Origin: Streptomyces sp. NBC_00457
Lineage (GTDB): Bacteria > Actinomycetota > Actinomycetes > Streptomycetales > Streptomycetaceae
Direction: 5' to 3'
DNA length: 64,000 nt
Assembly (NCBI RefSeq): GCF_036014015.1
Contig: NZ_CP107905.1
Location: forward strand, 8,494,001-8,558,000
The translations under genes were made by a program, and so were the position numbers. The first letter of the stretch is position 1, and each line of letters starts with the position of its first letter. The notes below the pieces were generated by a model. That model was given only the letters and a program-made list of their open reading frames with translations. It made no database searches and was not told the DNA's origin. Of the stretch, positions 49,458 through 57,817 are shown one piece after another.

Positions 49458-50687
49458 ATGCATGCCTGGCCCGCTTCCGAGGTCCCCGCCCTGCCTGACA
49501 AGGGCCGCGACCTGAGGATCCACGACACAGCGACCGATGGGCTCGTCACCCTCGACCCCGGTCCCGTCGCCCGTATCTACGTCTGCGGCATCACCCCGTA
49601 CGACGCGACCCACATCGGTCACGCGGCGACCTACAACGCGTTCGACCTTGTGCAGCGCGTGTGGCTCGACACGAAGCGGCAGGTTCACTACGTCCAGAAC
49701 GTGACCGACGTCGACGATCCACTTCTGGAGCGGGCGGCGCGGGACGACATCGACTGGGTCGCCCTCGCCGAGAAGGAGACCGCCCTCTTCCGCGAGGACA
49801 TGACCGCCCTGCGGATGCTGCCGCCGCAGCACTACATCGGCGCGGTCGAGGCGATACCCGGCATCGTGCCGCTCGTCGAGCGGCTGCGTGACGCGGGCGC
49901 CGCCTACGAACTCGAAGGGGACATCTACTTCTCCGTCGAGTCCGACCCGAACTTCGGGAAGGTGTCCCGTCTCGACGCGGCCGCCATGCGGCTGCTGTCC
50001 GCCGAGCGCGGCGGCGACCCCGACCGGCCGGGCAAGAAGAACCCGCTGGACCCGATGCTGTGGATGGCCGCCCGCGAGGGCGAGCCCAGCTGGGACGGCG
50101 GTTCGCTGGGCCGCGGACGGCCCGGCTGGCACATCGAGTGTGTCGCCATCGCCCTGGACCACCTCGGCATGGGCTTCGACATCCAGGGCGGCGGCTCCGA
50201 CCTCGCCTTCCCGCACCACGAGATGGGCGCCTCGCACGCCCAGGTGCTGACCGGCGAGTTCCCCATGGCCAAGGCGTACGTCCACGCCGGCATGGTCGCG
50301 CTGCACGGCGAGAAGATGTCGAAGTCCAAGGGCAACCTGGTCTTCGTCTCCACGCTGCGCCGCGAGGGCGTCGACCCGGCCGCGATCAGGCTGGCCCTGC
50401 TCGCCCACCACTACCGGGCCGACTGGGAGTGGACCGACCAGGTCCTCCAGGACGCCCTCGCGCGCCTCGACCGCTGGCGTGCCGCCGTCTCCCGCCCCGA
50501 CGGACCGCCCGCCGAGACGCTGGTCGCGCAGATGCGCGAGGCCCTGGCGAACGACCTGGACGCCCCGGCCGCCCTCGCCGCCGTCGACCGCTGGGCGGCG
50601 CTCCAGCAGGAGCGGGGCGGCACGGACGAGGGCGCCCCCGGCGTCGTATCGCGCGCGGTGGACGCTCTGCTGGGCGTGGCCCTGTAA
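49458..50687 (+). CDS. mshC: MshC, cysteine:GlcN-Ins ligase (mycothiol synthesis)
   Basis: This 409-residue protein is a class I CysRS paralogue that joins cysteine to GlcN-inositol with ATP, the third committed step of mycothiol synthesis. It has [10 protein letters not shown] (zinc cysteine 43), the HIGH box at 52-55 ([10 protein letters not shown]), the substrate-binding [12 protein letters not shown] and the KMSKS box at about 286-290. It lacks the tRNA-anticodon domain of CysRS, and length fits MshC. TAGGCT ends six bases before the ATG and no Shine-Dalgarno is present, suggesting a leaderless transcript. A hairpin terminator follows. Confidence 0.95.
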   Translation: MHAWPASEVPALPDKGRDLRIHDTATDGLVTLDPGPVARIYVCGITPYDATHIGHAATYNAFDLVQRVWLDTKRQVHYVQNVTDVDDPLLERAARDDIDWVALAEKETALFREDMTALRMLPPQHYIGAVEAIPGIVPLVERLRDAGAAYELEGDIYFSVESDPNFGKVSRLDAAAMRLLSAERGGDPDRPGKKNPLDPMLWMAAREGEPSWDGGSLGRGRPGWHIECVAIALDHLGMGFDIQGGGSDLAFPHHEMGASHAQVLTGEFPMAKAYVHAGMVALHGEKMSKSKGNLVFVSTLRREGVDPAAIRLALLAHHYRADWEWTDQVLQDALARLDRWRAAVSRPDGPPAETLVAQMREALANDLDAPAALAAVDRWAALQQERGGTDEGAPGVVSRAVDALLGVAL

Positions 50688-50697
50688 GCACGCGGAA

Positions 50698-50730
50698 GGG
50701 CCGCTTCCTCCTCCAGGGAGGAAGCGGCCC
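50698..50730. terminator. Terminator after mshC
   Basis: GGGCCGCTTCCTCC (50698-50711) pairs perfectly with GGAGGAAGCGGCCC (50717-50730) around TCCAG, then CTTTTCT. It sits between convergent mshC and the Gln-rich gene. Confidence 0.92.
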
Positions 50731-50747
50731 CTTTTCTCACACGCGCG

Positions 50748-51302
50748 TCAGATCCGCTGGATCCGTACGCTGCGCAGCACGTTCGGCGACTGGGTGTCCC
50801 AGATGCCGACGACCTGGTGGCCAAATGCGAAGGCCTGCTGTATCTGCTGGTGGATCTGCGGGTTCGGGTTGTTGAGGACCCGGAACTGGTTGTTGATGCG
50901 CAGGAAGATCTGGTGCGGCTGTCCCTGGAGTGGGTGGACGATGTCGATGAAGCCGTTCGCCACACCGGAGGTGAGGGCCTGCGCCTGCACCTGCTGGACG
51001 ACCTGCTGCACCGCCGACAGCGCGACCTGCTGCAACTGCTGCTGCACCTGCTGCTCGGCCTGCTGAGCCTGCTGGTCCTGCTGCCCCTGCTGGGGACCGA
51101 ACTGCTGCTGCTGGCCCAGCTGCTGCAGCAACTGCTGGTACGGCTGCTGCTGACCGAGCTGCTGGAGCTGCTCCAGCGTGCCGCTCATGCCCATGCCGTA
51201 CGGCTGTTGCTGACCGTAGCCCTGTTGCTGGTACGGCGACGTGCTGGGGAACTGCTGGCCTTGCTGTAGTCCCATGTGACTCATCTGCGGGGTGGTGCTC
51301 AT
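50748..51302 (-). CDS. Glutamine-rich protein sharing a module with the S8 peptidase
   Basis: This 184-residue protein is 32% glutamine; residues 1-110 hold 46 glutamines in 110 positions, with runs such as QQGQQDQQAQQAEQQVQQQL. The C-terminal 55 residues are different and ordered: IFLRINNQFRVLNNPNPQIH, then QQAFAFGHQVVGIWD. That segment aligns with the last 54 residues of the neighbouring S8 peptidase. There is no signal peptide or membrane segment. Such composition suggests prion-like or coiled-coil self-assembly (inference). I do not recognise a family. The gene lies 35 bases downstream of the peptidase gene on the same strand, so they are probably co-transcribed. Confidence 0.8.
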   Translation of the reverse strand: MSTTPQMSHMGLQQGQQFPSTSPYQQQGYGQQQPYGMGMSGTLEQLQQLGQQQPYQQLLQQLGQQQQFGPQQGQQDQQAQQAEQQVQQQLQQVALSAVQQVVQQVQAQALTSGVANGFIDIVHPLQGQPHQIFLRINNQFRVLNNPNPQIHQQIQQAFAFGHQVVGIWDTQSPNVLRSVRIQRI

Positions 51303-51337
51303 ACGGGTGTCACCTTCCCTTGATGTGATGGGCTGCG

Positions 51338-53065
51338 TCAGCCGGTGATCACCAGGCCGACGATCTCGTCGTCCGAGAACCACACTCGGACATCGGGCCG
51401 TCCCCCCGCGAAGGCGGTGTGCACCGCCTGGCGGATCTCGGGGGACGGGTGGTTCAGGTTGCGCCAGGCGCCGGCCACGAACAGCCGGAGCCGCGGCGGG
51501 AGTTCACGGGGGTACGGGAGCAACTCGTCCCAGTACCGTTCGGCCCGGCCCGAGCCGACCGCCTGCGGCAGCAGCTGGGTCACCGCCGCCTTGATGTCGG
51601 GCCGGTTGCCGATCCGCTGGGAGGCGGGCCGGCCCGGTGCGTCCTGCTGCGCGGAACCCGTGGCCCGCAGTACCGCACGGGCACGGTCCGGTGCCATCGG
51701 GGGCTGGCCGGCCGCCTTGAGCATGCCTTGCAGCGCGGCCAGCGCGCCGACCACCACCGGGGAGGCGGCGGACGTACCGGAGAACGTGTCCGTGTACCAG
51801 GCGATCTCCTCTGGTCCGCCCTGCAGATCGCCGGGCCGGTCCCAGAAGCCGCCGGTGGTCGTGACCTCGCGGCCCCAGCCCTGGGCGTCCAGCCGGGCGC
51901 CGTAGTTGGAGAACGCGAGCCGTGACCGGTCCGGGCCGTGATCGCGGCCGTGCGTGCCGGGCGGCGGTGCGCCCGCACCGACCAGGACGGCGCCGGAGGA
52001 CTGGTTGGAGGGGTTGAAGGGGTTGCGCCAGGTCTCCGGGAACTCGTCCGGGCGGCGCTCGTAGACGGCGTCGTCGAGGGATTCGCCGCCGTTGCCGGCG
52101 GCCTCCACGACGATGACGCCCTTGGCGGTGGCGTAGCGGATGGCCGCGTAGTCGTCGGGCCACCACTCGAGCGCGATGTAGCCGTTCTGGTCGTCGCGCT
52201 CGGCGAAGTCCAGGCGCGGGCCCGGTCGGTGGAGCTCGATCAGCACGATGTCGCCCGGCGCGAGCCGGTCGGCGGCGGCGTGGATCGCCGCCGCGGTGCC
52301 GATGCCGTGGACGGACGCGGCCGCGGTCACGGCGTCGGGCACGATGCCGTTGACGCCGTACTCGTTGCGGTCACCGCCGATCACGCCGATCACGGCGGTG
52401 CCGTGGTTGCGCCAGGCGACGTCGGTCAGCGGGGTGCCGACGACGACGCCGGCCAGCTTGGCGGCGAGGTCCTCATGGCCCAGCTGCCATGCGCCCTCGA
52501 CGTCGATCACGGTCACGCCCTGGCCGGTGCCGCCGGGCCGCTGCCAGGCCCAGTGCGCGTCGATGCCCTCGGGCGCCGGACGCAAGTAGCCCTGCCTGCT
52601 GCTGAAGTCGGGTGTGACCGGGGCGCCTTCCTTCAGCCGCCGGTTCTCCTCGGCGCTTGGCAGGGAGGCGGGCACGGCGCCGGGTTTCACATACGCCGTG
52701 TCGATCCCCGGCAGCGCGGCGATCCGTGAGCGCAGCTCCTGCGCACGGCTCTCGCCGCCGCGTACGCGGTAGAACAGCGCGAGGTCAGGAGTGTCCTCCG
52801 CACCTGCGGCGGCCGACTGCTGGAGCCGTTCCTCGCTGCCGAACAGCGGTTCCAGAGCGAGCTGTTCGTCGCTGAGGAACATGTTGAGGGCCGTCACATC
52901 GGCGCCCGCGGACGAGCGGACGCCCTCGGTCTGGGCGCGCAGCCGGGCCTCGGGCCGGGCGACGACGATCAGTTCCTGCTCGGCTCCTCGATAGGTGAAG
53001 CCCGCTCCGTCGGGCCCCGGCCCGGATGCCCCCGGGCCCTGCGCCGGATGTACCTGGTCGGTCAT
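51338..53065 (-). CDS. S8 (subtilisin-like) serine peptidase without signal peptide
   Basis: This 575-residue protein has a subtilase domain at about 165-500 with the triad D188 (TVIDVEGAW), H221 (AWRNHGTAVIG) and S432 (SGTSAASP), plus oxyanion N325 (EAAGNGG). The first 160 residues include an alpha/beta propeptide-like domain (LALFYRVRGGESRAQELRSR). There is no signal peptide, so the enzyme may act inside the cell or be released on lysis. The last 54 residues (LRLFVAGAWRNLNHPSPEIR, QAVHTAFAGGRPDVRVWF) match the C-terminus of the adjacent Gln-rich protein. ATG 53065 follows GGGAG. Upstream in-frame codons to 53410 look non-coding. Confidence 0.88.
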   Translation of the reverse strand: MTDQVHPAQGPGASGPGPDGAGFTYRGAEQELIVVARPEARLRAQTEGVRSSAGADVTALNMFLSDEQLALEPLFGSEERLQQSAAAGAEDTPDLALFYRVRGGESRAQELRSRIAALPGIDTAYVKPGAVPASLPSAEENRRLKEGAPVTPDFSSRQGYLRPAPEGIDAHWAWQRPGGTGQGVTVIDVEGAWQLGHEDLAAKLAGVVVGTPLTDVAWRNHGTAVIGVIGGDRNEYGVNGIVPDAVTAAASVHGIGTAAAIHAAADRLAPGDIVLIELHRPGPRLDFAERDDQNGYIALEWWPDDYAAIRYATAKGVIVVEAAGNGGESLDDAVYERRPDEFPETWRNPFNPSNQSSGAVLVGAGAPPPGTHGRDHGPDRSRLAFSNYGARLDAQGWGREVTTTGGFWDRPGDLQGGPEEIAWYTDTFSGTSAASPVVVGALAALQGMLKAAGQPPMAPDRARAVLRATGSAQQDAPGRPASQRIGNRPDIKAAVTQLLPQAVGSGRAERYWDELLPYPRELPPRLRLFVAGAWRNLNHPSPEIRQAVHTAFAGGRPDVRVWFSDDEIVGLVITG

Positions 53066-53382
53066 CGGGTACCGCTCCCTTCGGTCCGTGCGGATGCCAA
53101 GTAGCGGATGGTGCCGAGTCGTACGGGTACGGGGGACAACCAAGCACTCCCACGGCGACTCGTCCACCCCCAAGTTCGTCAACTGGGTTTGAAACAAGTT
53201 GAATTGGGTACCGTGTGCAATTGGCGTGAAAGAGATGTCCCGTAACAATCCGGCCAGAAGCTGTCTACTGGCTGTCGAGGGACGGGGGAGAGCTGCGGAG
53301 CCCCCCGCCATGTGATGGGGTGGACGCGTCAGTTGACCGTTGGACCAGCCAGTCGGCCGGTCCCTCCGCGGAAGGACGCACA
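53066..53382. other. Divergent intergenic region, peptidase / propeller protein
   Basis: This 317-base gap separates the minus-strand S8 peptidase gene from the plus-strand exported propeller gene. It contains an AT-richer patch at about 53175-53250 with near-repeats AACTGGGT and AATTGGGT, a likely promoter zone for one or both. I see no gene, and no clear -35/-10 pair or stable hairpin. Confidence 0.5.
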
Positions 53383-54351
53383 GTGGCACCCACGCATCGC
53401 TCCTTCGCACATGGCCCCACCCGCCGCAGACTCCTCACGGCCGGTGCCGCGACCGCCGGTGCCGTGCTCGCCGGGGCCACGACGGCCTCGGCCTCCGGGA
53501 AGTCCTGGCCGACCGTGATCCCGCTGCCCGACGGCTTCCGCCCGGAGGGCATCACCATCGGCGGCGGGCCCTACGCCTACCTCGGCTCGCTCGGCGACGG
53601 CTCGATCTACCGGGCCGACCTGCGCACCGGCAAGGGCGGCATCATCTCGACCGGGCCCGGCACGCCCTCCGTCGGCCTCAAACTCGACGACCGGGGACGG
53701 CTGTTCGTCGCCGGACGCGGCCAGGGCGCCCGGGTCGTCGACGCCCGCAGCGGCGCGATCATCGCGTCCTACGTCCTCACCACGGCGACCCCGACCTTCG
53801 CCAACGATGTGTTCCTGACCCCCCGCACGGCCTGGTTCACCGACTCCTACCAGCCCGCGCTCTACGCCCTGCCGCTCGGCCGGCGCGGCGCGCTGCCGGA
53901 CGCGGACGACATCGTGACGCTCACCCTGAGCGGCGACTGGAGCCAGGTCCCCGGCGAGGTCGTCAACGCCAACGGCATCACCCGCACCCCTGACGGCTCG
54001 GCCCTGCTGGTCGTGCAGTCCGGGGTCGGCGCCCTGCACCGGGTGGACCCGAAGACCGGCGTCACCAAGATCGTCGACCTCGGTGACGCGGCCCCGCTCA
54101 CCAACGGCGACGGCCTGCTGCTGTTCGGGCGGACGCTGTACGTCGTCCAGAACCGGCAGAACGCGATCGACGTGTTCACGCTCGCGCCGGACGGCACCAG
54201 CGGAGTCTTCCGGCGCCGCATCACCGACCCGGACTTCGACGTGCCGACCACGGTCGCCGCGTACCGGGACCGGCTCTACCTGCCCAACGCACGGTTCACC
54301 ACGACGCCGACGCCGACGACCACGTACGACCTGGTCGCTGTGGCGCGCTGA
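53383..54351 (+). CDS. Exported SMP-30/NHL-type beta-propeller protein
   Basis: This 322-residue protein starts at GTG 53383 after GAAGGA. It has a twin-arginine-like signal (PTRRRLLTAGAATAGAVLAG, cleaved around ASA-SG) and then a beta-propeller of SMP-30/gluconolactonase type, with recurring blades (RPEGITIGGGPYAYLGSLGD, GLKLDDRGRLFVAGRGQGAR, NANGITRTPDGSALLVVQSG). Such proteins are metal-dependent lactonases or plain binding scaffolds; active-site residues cannot be assigned confidently. Location is predicted to be extracellular. It is closed by a hairpin at 54371 facing the PAC2 gene. Confidence 0.8.
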   Translation: MAPTHRSFAHGPTRRRLLTAGAATAGAVLAGATTASASGKSWPTVIPLPDGFRPEGITIGGGPYAYLGSLGDGSIYRADLRTGKGGIISTGPGTPSVGLKLDDRGRLFVAGRGQGARVVDARSGAIIASYVLTTATPTFANDVFLTPRTAWFTDSYQPALYALPLGRRGALPDADDIVTLTLSGDWSQVPGEVVNANGITRTPDGSALLVVQSGVGALHRVDPKTGVTKIVDLGDAAPLTNGDGLLLFGRTLYVVQNRQNAIDVFTLAPDGTSGVFRRRITDPDFDVPTTVAAYRDRLYLPNARFTTTPTPTTTYDLVAVAR

Positions 54352-54370
54352 GAACAAGCTGAGAGCATCG

Positions 54371-54399
54371 GGGGCGGTACGGGAGAGCCGTACCGCCCC
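54371..54399. terminator. Bidirectional hairpin between convergent genes
   Basis: GGGGCGGTACGG (54371-54382) pairs perfectly with CCGTACCGCCCC (54388-54399) around GAGAG. It serves the propeller gene and the PAC2-family gene. Confidence 0.9.
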
Positions 54400-54408
54400 T
54401 TCTGTGTC

Positions 54409-55389
54409 TCAGTCCTCGGACGAATCCTCTTCGTCCGTCTCCGTCTCCGGCTTCTGGGGCTTCGGCGGCTTGGCGCGACCGCCGGGGCCGTCACCCCGGT
54501 CCTTGAGGAACGGCGTGCCCTCTCCGCCCTCCGTGGCGTGGCCGCCCGGAGTGTCCCGGCGCCGCAGATACCGCTCGAACTCGCGGGCGATCGCCTCGCC
54601 CGACGCCTCCGGCAGCTCGGCGGTGTCCCGGGCCTCCTCCAGCGTCTGCACGTACTCGGCGACCTCGGTGTCCTCGGCGGCCAGCTGATCCACGCCCACC
54701 TGCCAGGCGCGCGCGTCCTCGGGCAGCTCGCCCAGCGGGATGCGTACGTCGATCAGGTCCTCGAGGCGGTTGAGGAGGGCCAGCGTCGCCTTCGGGTTGG
54801 GCGGCTGCGACACGTAGTGCGGGACGGCCGCCCACAGCGACACGGCCGGCACGCCGGCGTGGGTGCACGCCTCCTGGAGGACGCCGACGATGCCCGTGGG
54901 GCCCTCGTACTTGGTCTCCTCCAGGTCCATCCGCCGGGCCAGGTCGGCGTCGGACGTCGTCCCGCTGATCGGGACCGGACGCGTGTGCGGGGTGTCACCG
55001 AGCAGGGCGCCCAGGATGACCACCAGTTCCACGCCCAGTTCGTGGGCGAAGCCGAGGATCTCGTTGCAGAACGAGCGCCATCGCATGGACGGTTCGATAC
55101 CGCGGACGAGGACGAGATCGCGGGGCTTCTCACCGCCGATCCGCACCACCGACAACCTTGTCGTCGGCCACGTGATCTTGCGCACTCCGGCGTCCATCCA
55201 CACGGTGGGGCGGTTCACCTGGAAGTCGTAGTAGTCCTCGGCGTCCAGCGCCGCGAACACCTCGCCCTTCCACTCCCTGTCCAGATGCGCGACCGCGGTG
55301 GAGGCGGCGTCGCCGGCATCGTTCCAGCCCTCGAACGCGGCCACCATGACCGGGTCGATCAGCTCGGGAACCCCCTCGAGCTCGATCAC
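54409..55389 (-). CDS. PAC2 family protein (proteasome-assembly-chaperone fold)
   Basis: This 326-residue protein has the PAC2 fold (MIELEGVPELIDPVMVAAFE, GWNDAGDAASTAVAHLDREW, then LVLVRGIEPSMRWRSFCNEI, VELVVILGALLGDTPHTRPV, GVPAVSLWAAVPHYVSQPPN). Actinobacterial members have an N-terminal PAC2 domain plus a helical bundle, and no proven role here; related proteins chaperone proteasome assembly in eukaryotes. The last 50 residues are Pro/Lys/Glu-rich and end in an acidic tail. It starts at GTG with GGAAGGAGG upstream. From memory the gene neighbours mshC in S. coelicolor, so the genes between them here may be additions. Confidence 0.88.
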   Translation of the reverse strand: MIELEGVPELIDPVMVAAFEGWNDAGDAASTAVAHLDREWKGEVFAALDAEDYYDFQVNRPTVWMDAGVRKITWPTTRLSVVRIGGEKPRDLVLVRGIEPSMRWRSFCNEILGFAHELGVELVVILGALLGDTPHTRPVPISGTTSDADLARRMDLEETKYEGPTGIVGVLQEACTHAGVPAVSLWAAVPHYVSQPPNPKATLALLNRLEDLIDVRIPLGELPEDARAWQVGVDQLAAEDTEVAEYVQTLEEARDTAELPEASGEAIAREFERYLRRRDTPGGHATEGGEGTPFLKDRGDGPGGRAKPPKPQKPETETDEEDSSED

Positions 55390-55547
55390 CCAGCGCCTCC
55401 TTCCGACGTGCCCTCGCCTGACGTCCCAACCTTACGGCGTGCGACGGGGGTGCCCGCAGCCCCCTGGAGGGGGGAATGCACGCATCACTGCCCAGACCGC
55501 CACCCCAAAACACCCTGGAGCTCTCACTCGGGCCAGTGGACCAACCT

Positions 55548-55575
55548 AGGGGCGCGGGGAACTGCGCGACCAGCC
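55548..55575 (+). repeat. Interspersed 28-bp repeat, intergenic copy
   Basis: Identical to the cores at 4283-4310 and 23585-23612 (reverse). Similarity to the 30916 copy extends further downstream (GCACCCGCAAGAC). It lies in the 233-base gap between the PAC2 gene start and the end of the FadR-type gene, a region in which I see no gene. Confidence 0.9.
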
Positions 55576-55622
55576 ACAACGAGCCAGCACCCGCAAGACG
55601 ACAAGCACCCCTACGGCGAAAC

Positions 55623-56294
55623 TCACAACGTGGACCGGAGCCACTGCTCCACGCTCGCGATATGCACCGTCGCCCACGACCTCGCCGCCTCCGCGTCCCG
55701 GTCCCGCAGGGCCGCGAGGATCATCCGGTGCTCGTGCAGCGTGCGGCTGACCGCGTCCTCCTGGGTCAGCCCGCGCCAGATACGGGCGCGGGTGGTGGGC
55801 CCCGAGAGGCCGTCGAGGAGCGAGCAGAGCACCGAGTTGCCCGAGCCCTGCACGATGCCCCGGTGGAAGTCCAGGTCAGACGCGACCAGTTCCTCGACCG
55901 ACGGCGCGTCGCCGAGCTTGTCCAACTGGGCCGACAGCGCGTCCAGTTGCTGCTCGCTGACCCGCGAGGCGGCCATCGCCGTCGCGGCCGGCTCCAGGAT
56001 GCGGCGTACGGCCAGGAACTCCAGGACCGTGTCGTCGCGGTGGAAGTCGACGACGAAGCTCAGTGCCTCCAGGAGGAGTTGCGGATCGAGGCTGGTGACG
56101 TACGTGCCATCGCCCTGGCGCACGTCCAGGATGCGGATCAGGGACAGGGCGCGCACGGCCTCCCGCAGGGAGTTGCGGGACAGCCCCAGTTCGGAGGCGA
56201 GCTCGCTCTCCTTGGGCAGCCGGTCGCCCGGGCGCAGCGCGCCGGAGACGATCATGCCCTTGATCTTTTCGATCGCCTCGTCGGTGACTGCCAT
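55623..56294 (-). CDS. FadR-subfamily GntR transcriptional regulator
   Basis: This 223-residue protein has the GntR winged helix (IVSGALRPGDRLPKESELAS, ELGLSRNSLREAVRALSLIR) and an FCD effector domain (EFLAVRRILEPAATAMAASR, DLDFHRGIVQGSGNSVLCSL, TLHEHRMILAALRDRDAEAA) with metal-binding histidine positions. It is typically a repressor relieved by an organic acid. Upstream on the same strand lies a nucleoside phosphorylase gene 85 bases away. A palindrome at 56315-56329 lies just ahead of the start and is a likely autoregulatory operator. Target pathway cannot be read from the sequence. Confidence 0.88.
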   Translation of the reverse strand: MAVTDEAIEKIKGMIVSGALRPGDRLPKESELASELGLSRNSLREAVRALSLIRILDVRQGDGTYVTSLDPQLLLEALSFVVDFHRDDTVLEFLAVRRILEPAATAMAASRVSEQQLDALSAQLDKLGDAPSVEELVASDLDFHRGIVQGSGNSVLCSLLDGLSGPTTRARIWRGLTQEDAVSRTLHEHRMILAALRDRDAEAARSWATVHIASVEQWLRSTL

Positions 56295-56314
56295 GGCCGG
56301 CCTCCCTGTCGTTC

Positions 56315-56329
56315 AGACATCCGATGTCT
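56315..56329. promoter_or_regulatory. Candidate operator palindrome of the FadR-type regulator
   Basis: AGACAT (56315-56320) and ATGTCT (56324-56329) form a perfect inverted repeat with a 3-base centre. It is 20 bases upstream of the ATG at 56294, in the promoter/leader region, fitting autoregulation. Confidence 0.5.
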
Positions 56330-56379
56330 CACGCCATTATGGGGGTTCACCATGCTGAACGGGACGCCGAATGCGCAGA

Positions 56380-57129
56380 TCAGGGCAACTGCTCCGCCAG
56401 CAGCCGCAGCGCCTGAAGGGATACGACGGCACCTCTTTCGACGCCCGCCGCCACGACCTCCCGGTGGGGGTCGTATCCGCCGGTGCCCTGTTCGTCGACG
56501 AGTTCGTCGGCGTTGGCACCGTCCACGACCAGCACACCCCCGGCCACAAGGCCGCGCAGCGAGGCCGTCACCAGCAGCGCGGACAGCTCCATCTCGATCG
56601 CCGCGAGCCCCGCGCCGCCGTACGGGAAGAGGGGCAGCAGCCCCGGCTGGAACGCGGCCCGCGTCCACACGATGCCCCGGTGGTGCGGGGCGCCCGCCTC
56701 GCGTGCCGCGCGCTGGAGGGCGAACACCGCCTCGGGGGAGGAGACCGCCGGGTACTCGGGCGGCAGCAGCTGGTGGGTGACCCCGTCGTCGCGTACGGCC
56801 GCCTCGGCGATGACCAGATCGCCGTCGCCGATGCCCGGCTTCATCGCGCCCGCCGTACCGAACCGCAGAAAGGTGTGCACGCCCGCGTCGGCCAGCTCCT
56901 GGAACAGCAGGATCGCGCCCGGAGCGCCCACTCCGTGCGAGGCGACGGTGACCGGCAGGCCCTTCCAACTCCCGCTGAAGACACGGTATTCGCGGTGGTA
57001 CGAGACCTCCTCGGCGCCGTCGAGCAGAGCGGCGACGAGGGCCGCGCGCGCCGGGTCGCCGACGACGATCGCGTGCGCGGGGAGGCCGGTGCGGGGTATT
57101 CGGGTGACGGGCAGCAGATCATGGGGCAT
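56380..57129 (-). CDS. Nucleoside phosphorylase
   Basis: This 249-residue protein has the PNP/UDP phosphorylase fold: AIVVGDPARAALVAALLDGA, VTVASHGVGAPGAILLFQEL, FLRFGTAGAMKPGIGDGDLV and GLAAIEMELSALLVTASLRG with the conserved ME pair that binds ribose. It cleaves a nucleoside with phosphate to base and ribose-1-phosphate. The base preference is not evident; the pattern is closest to uridine-phosphorylase-like enzymes. TAACGT ends six bases before the ATG and no ribosome-binding site is present, so it may be leaderless. The FadR-type gene follows and may be co-transcribed. Confidence 0.88.
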   Translation of the reverse strand: MPHDLLPVTRIPRTGLPAHAIVVGDPARAALVAALLDGAEEVSYHREYRVFSGSWKGLPVTVASHGVGAPGAILLFQELADAGVHTFLRFGTAGAMKPGIGDGDLVIAEAAVRDDGVTHQLLPPEYPAVSSPEAVFALQRAAREAGAPHHRGIVWTRAAFQPGLLPLFPYGGAGLAAIEMELSALLVTASLRGLVAGGVLVVDGANADELVDEQGTGGYDPHREVVAAGVERGAVVSLQALRLLAEQLP

Positions 57130-57197
57130 GAGGTGACGTTACCCAGGGGGAGGCCGGGTGCGGCGTACCGCACCCGGCCCCGGGGAAGTGACCGCTG

Positions 57198-57650
57198 TCA
57201 GCCGAAGGCCTTCACGGCCTGGTAGTACGTCCAGGCCGTGCTGGTGCAGGCGGTCTTCGTGCTGCCGCTGTAGCTGTTGCACACGCGCTTGAGGTCCTCG
57301 TAGAAGGCGCTGTCGAGGCGGGCCTTGTTGGCGTCGAACGCCCCCGCGGCCTTGTAGTTGCGGTAGCCGAAGTCGTGCCGGGCGCAGGACATGGCGAAGG
57401 GGAAGCCGAAGGGGTTGTCCGGGGAGGAGGAGCAGTAGTCGGTGGACCAGTTGAACTCGTAGGCGGCCCAGGTGGACTGGTTCGCGCGGGCGGCGGCCCA
57501 CGTGTTGTAGCTCGACGCGCTGGTCTGGGTCCAGTTGGAGAGGACCTGGGGCTTGTCGGCGGGAACCGCGGTGGCGGTGGCGGCAGTTGCGGTGACGGTG
57601 ATCAGGGCAAGGGCCGAAGCGGCGAGACCGGTGGAGAGTCTGCGGTGCAT
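57198..57650 (-). CDS. Secreted prokaryotic phospholipase A2
   Basis: This 150-residue protein has a Sec signal peptide (MHRRLSTGLAASALALITVT..., ending near AVPA) and a mature domain of the Streptomyces phospholipase A2 type. The catalytic His-Asp pair is in CARHDFGYRNYK. Other markers are a calcium-binding stretch (FEFNWSTDYCSSSPDNPFGF-like) and four cysteines for two disulfides. It hydrolyses the sn-2 ester of phospholipids outside the cell. ATG 57650 is preferred because GGAGGTG is five bases upstream and the signal peptide starts there; an upstream in-frame ATG at 57698 would add 16 residues. Confidence 0.9.
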   Translation of the reverse strand: MHRRLSTGLAASALALITVTATAATATAVPADKPQVLSNWTQTSASSYNTWAAARANQSTWAAYEFNWSTDYCSSSPDNPFGFPFAMSCARHDFGYRNYKAAGAFDANKARLDSAFYEDLKRVCNSYSGSTKTACTSTAWTYYQAVKAFG

Positions 57651-57769
57651 CCCACACCTCCATGAGGCCGCGATCCGTCCGTCGGATCGCAGGTTCATGA
57701 CAAGATGATTGATCCACCATCAGGCCCTTCACACCTCTTGTGCCTTAATGGTCCGTTAACGGCATGCGA

Positions 57770-57803
57770 AAGGGGCGGCTCCGTCGGCGTGGAGCCGCCC
57801 CTT
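57770..57803. terminator. Terminator after glpD
   Basis: AAGGGGCGGCTCC (57770-57782) pairs perfectly with GGAGCCGCCCCTT (57791-57803) around an 8-base loop, directly after the minus-strand glpD stop. It ends the glycerol operon. Confidence 0.9.
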
Positions 57804-57817
57804 CCGTGCCGTAACGC

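Noticed and set aside
50817..51269. Leu-rich plus-strand frame opposite the Gln-rich gene
   Set aside because: The Leu runs are the reverse reading of CAG/CTG-type glutamine codons; the minus strand has a ribosome-binding site and a conserved C-terminal module.
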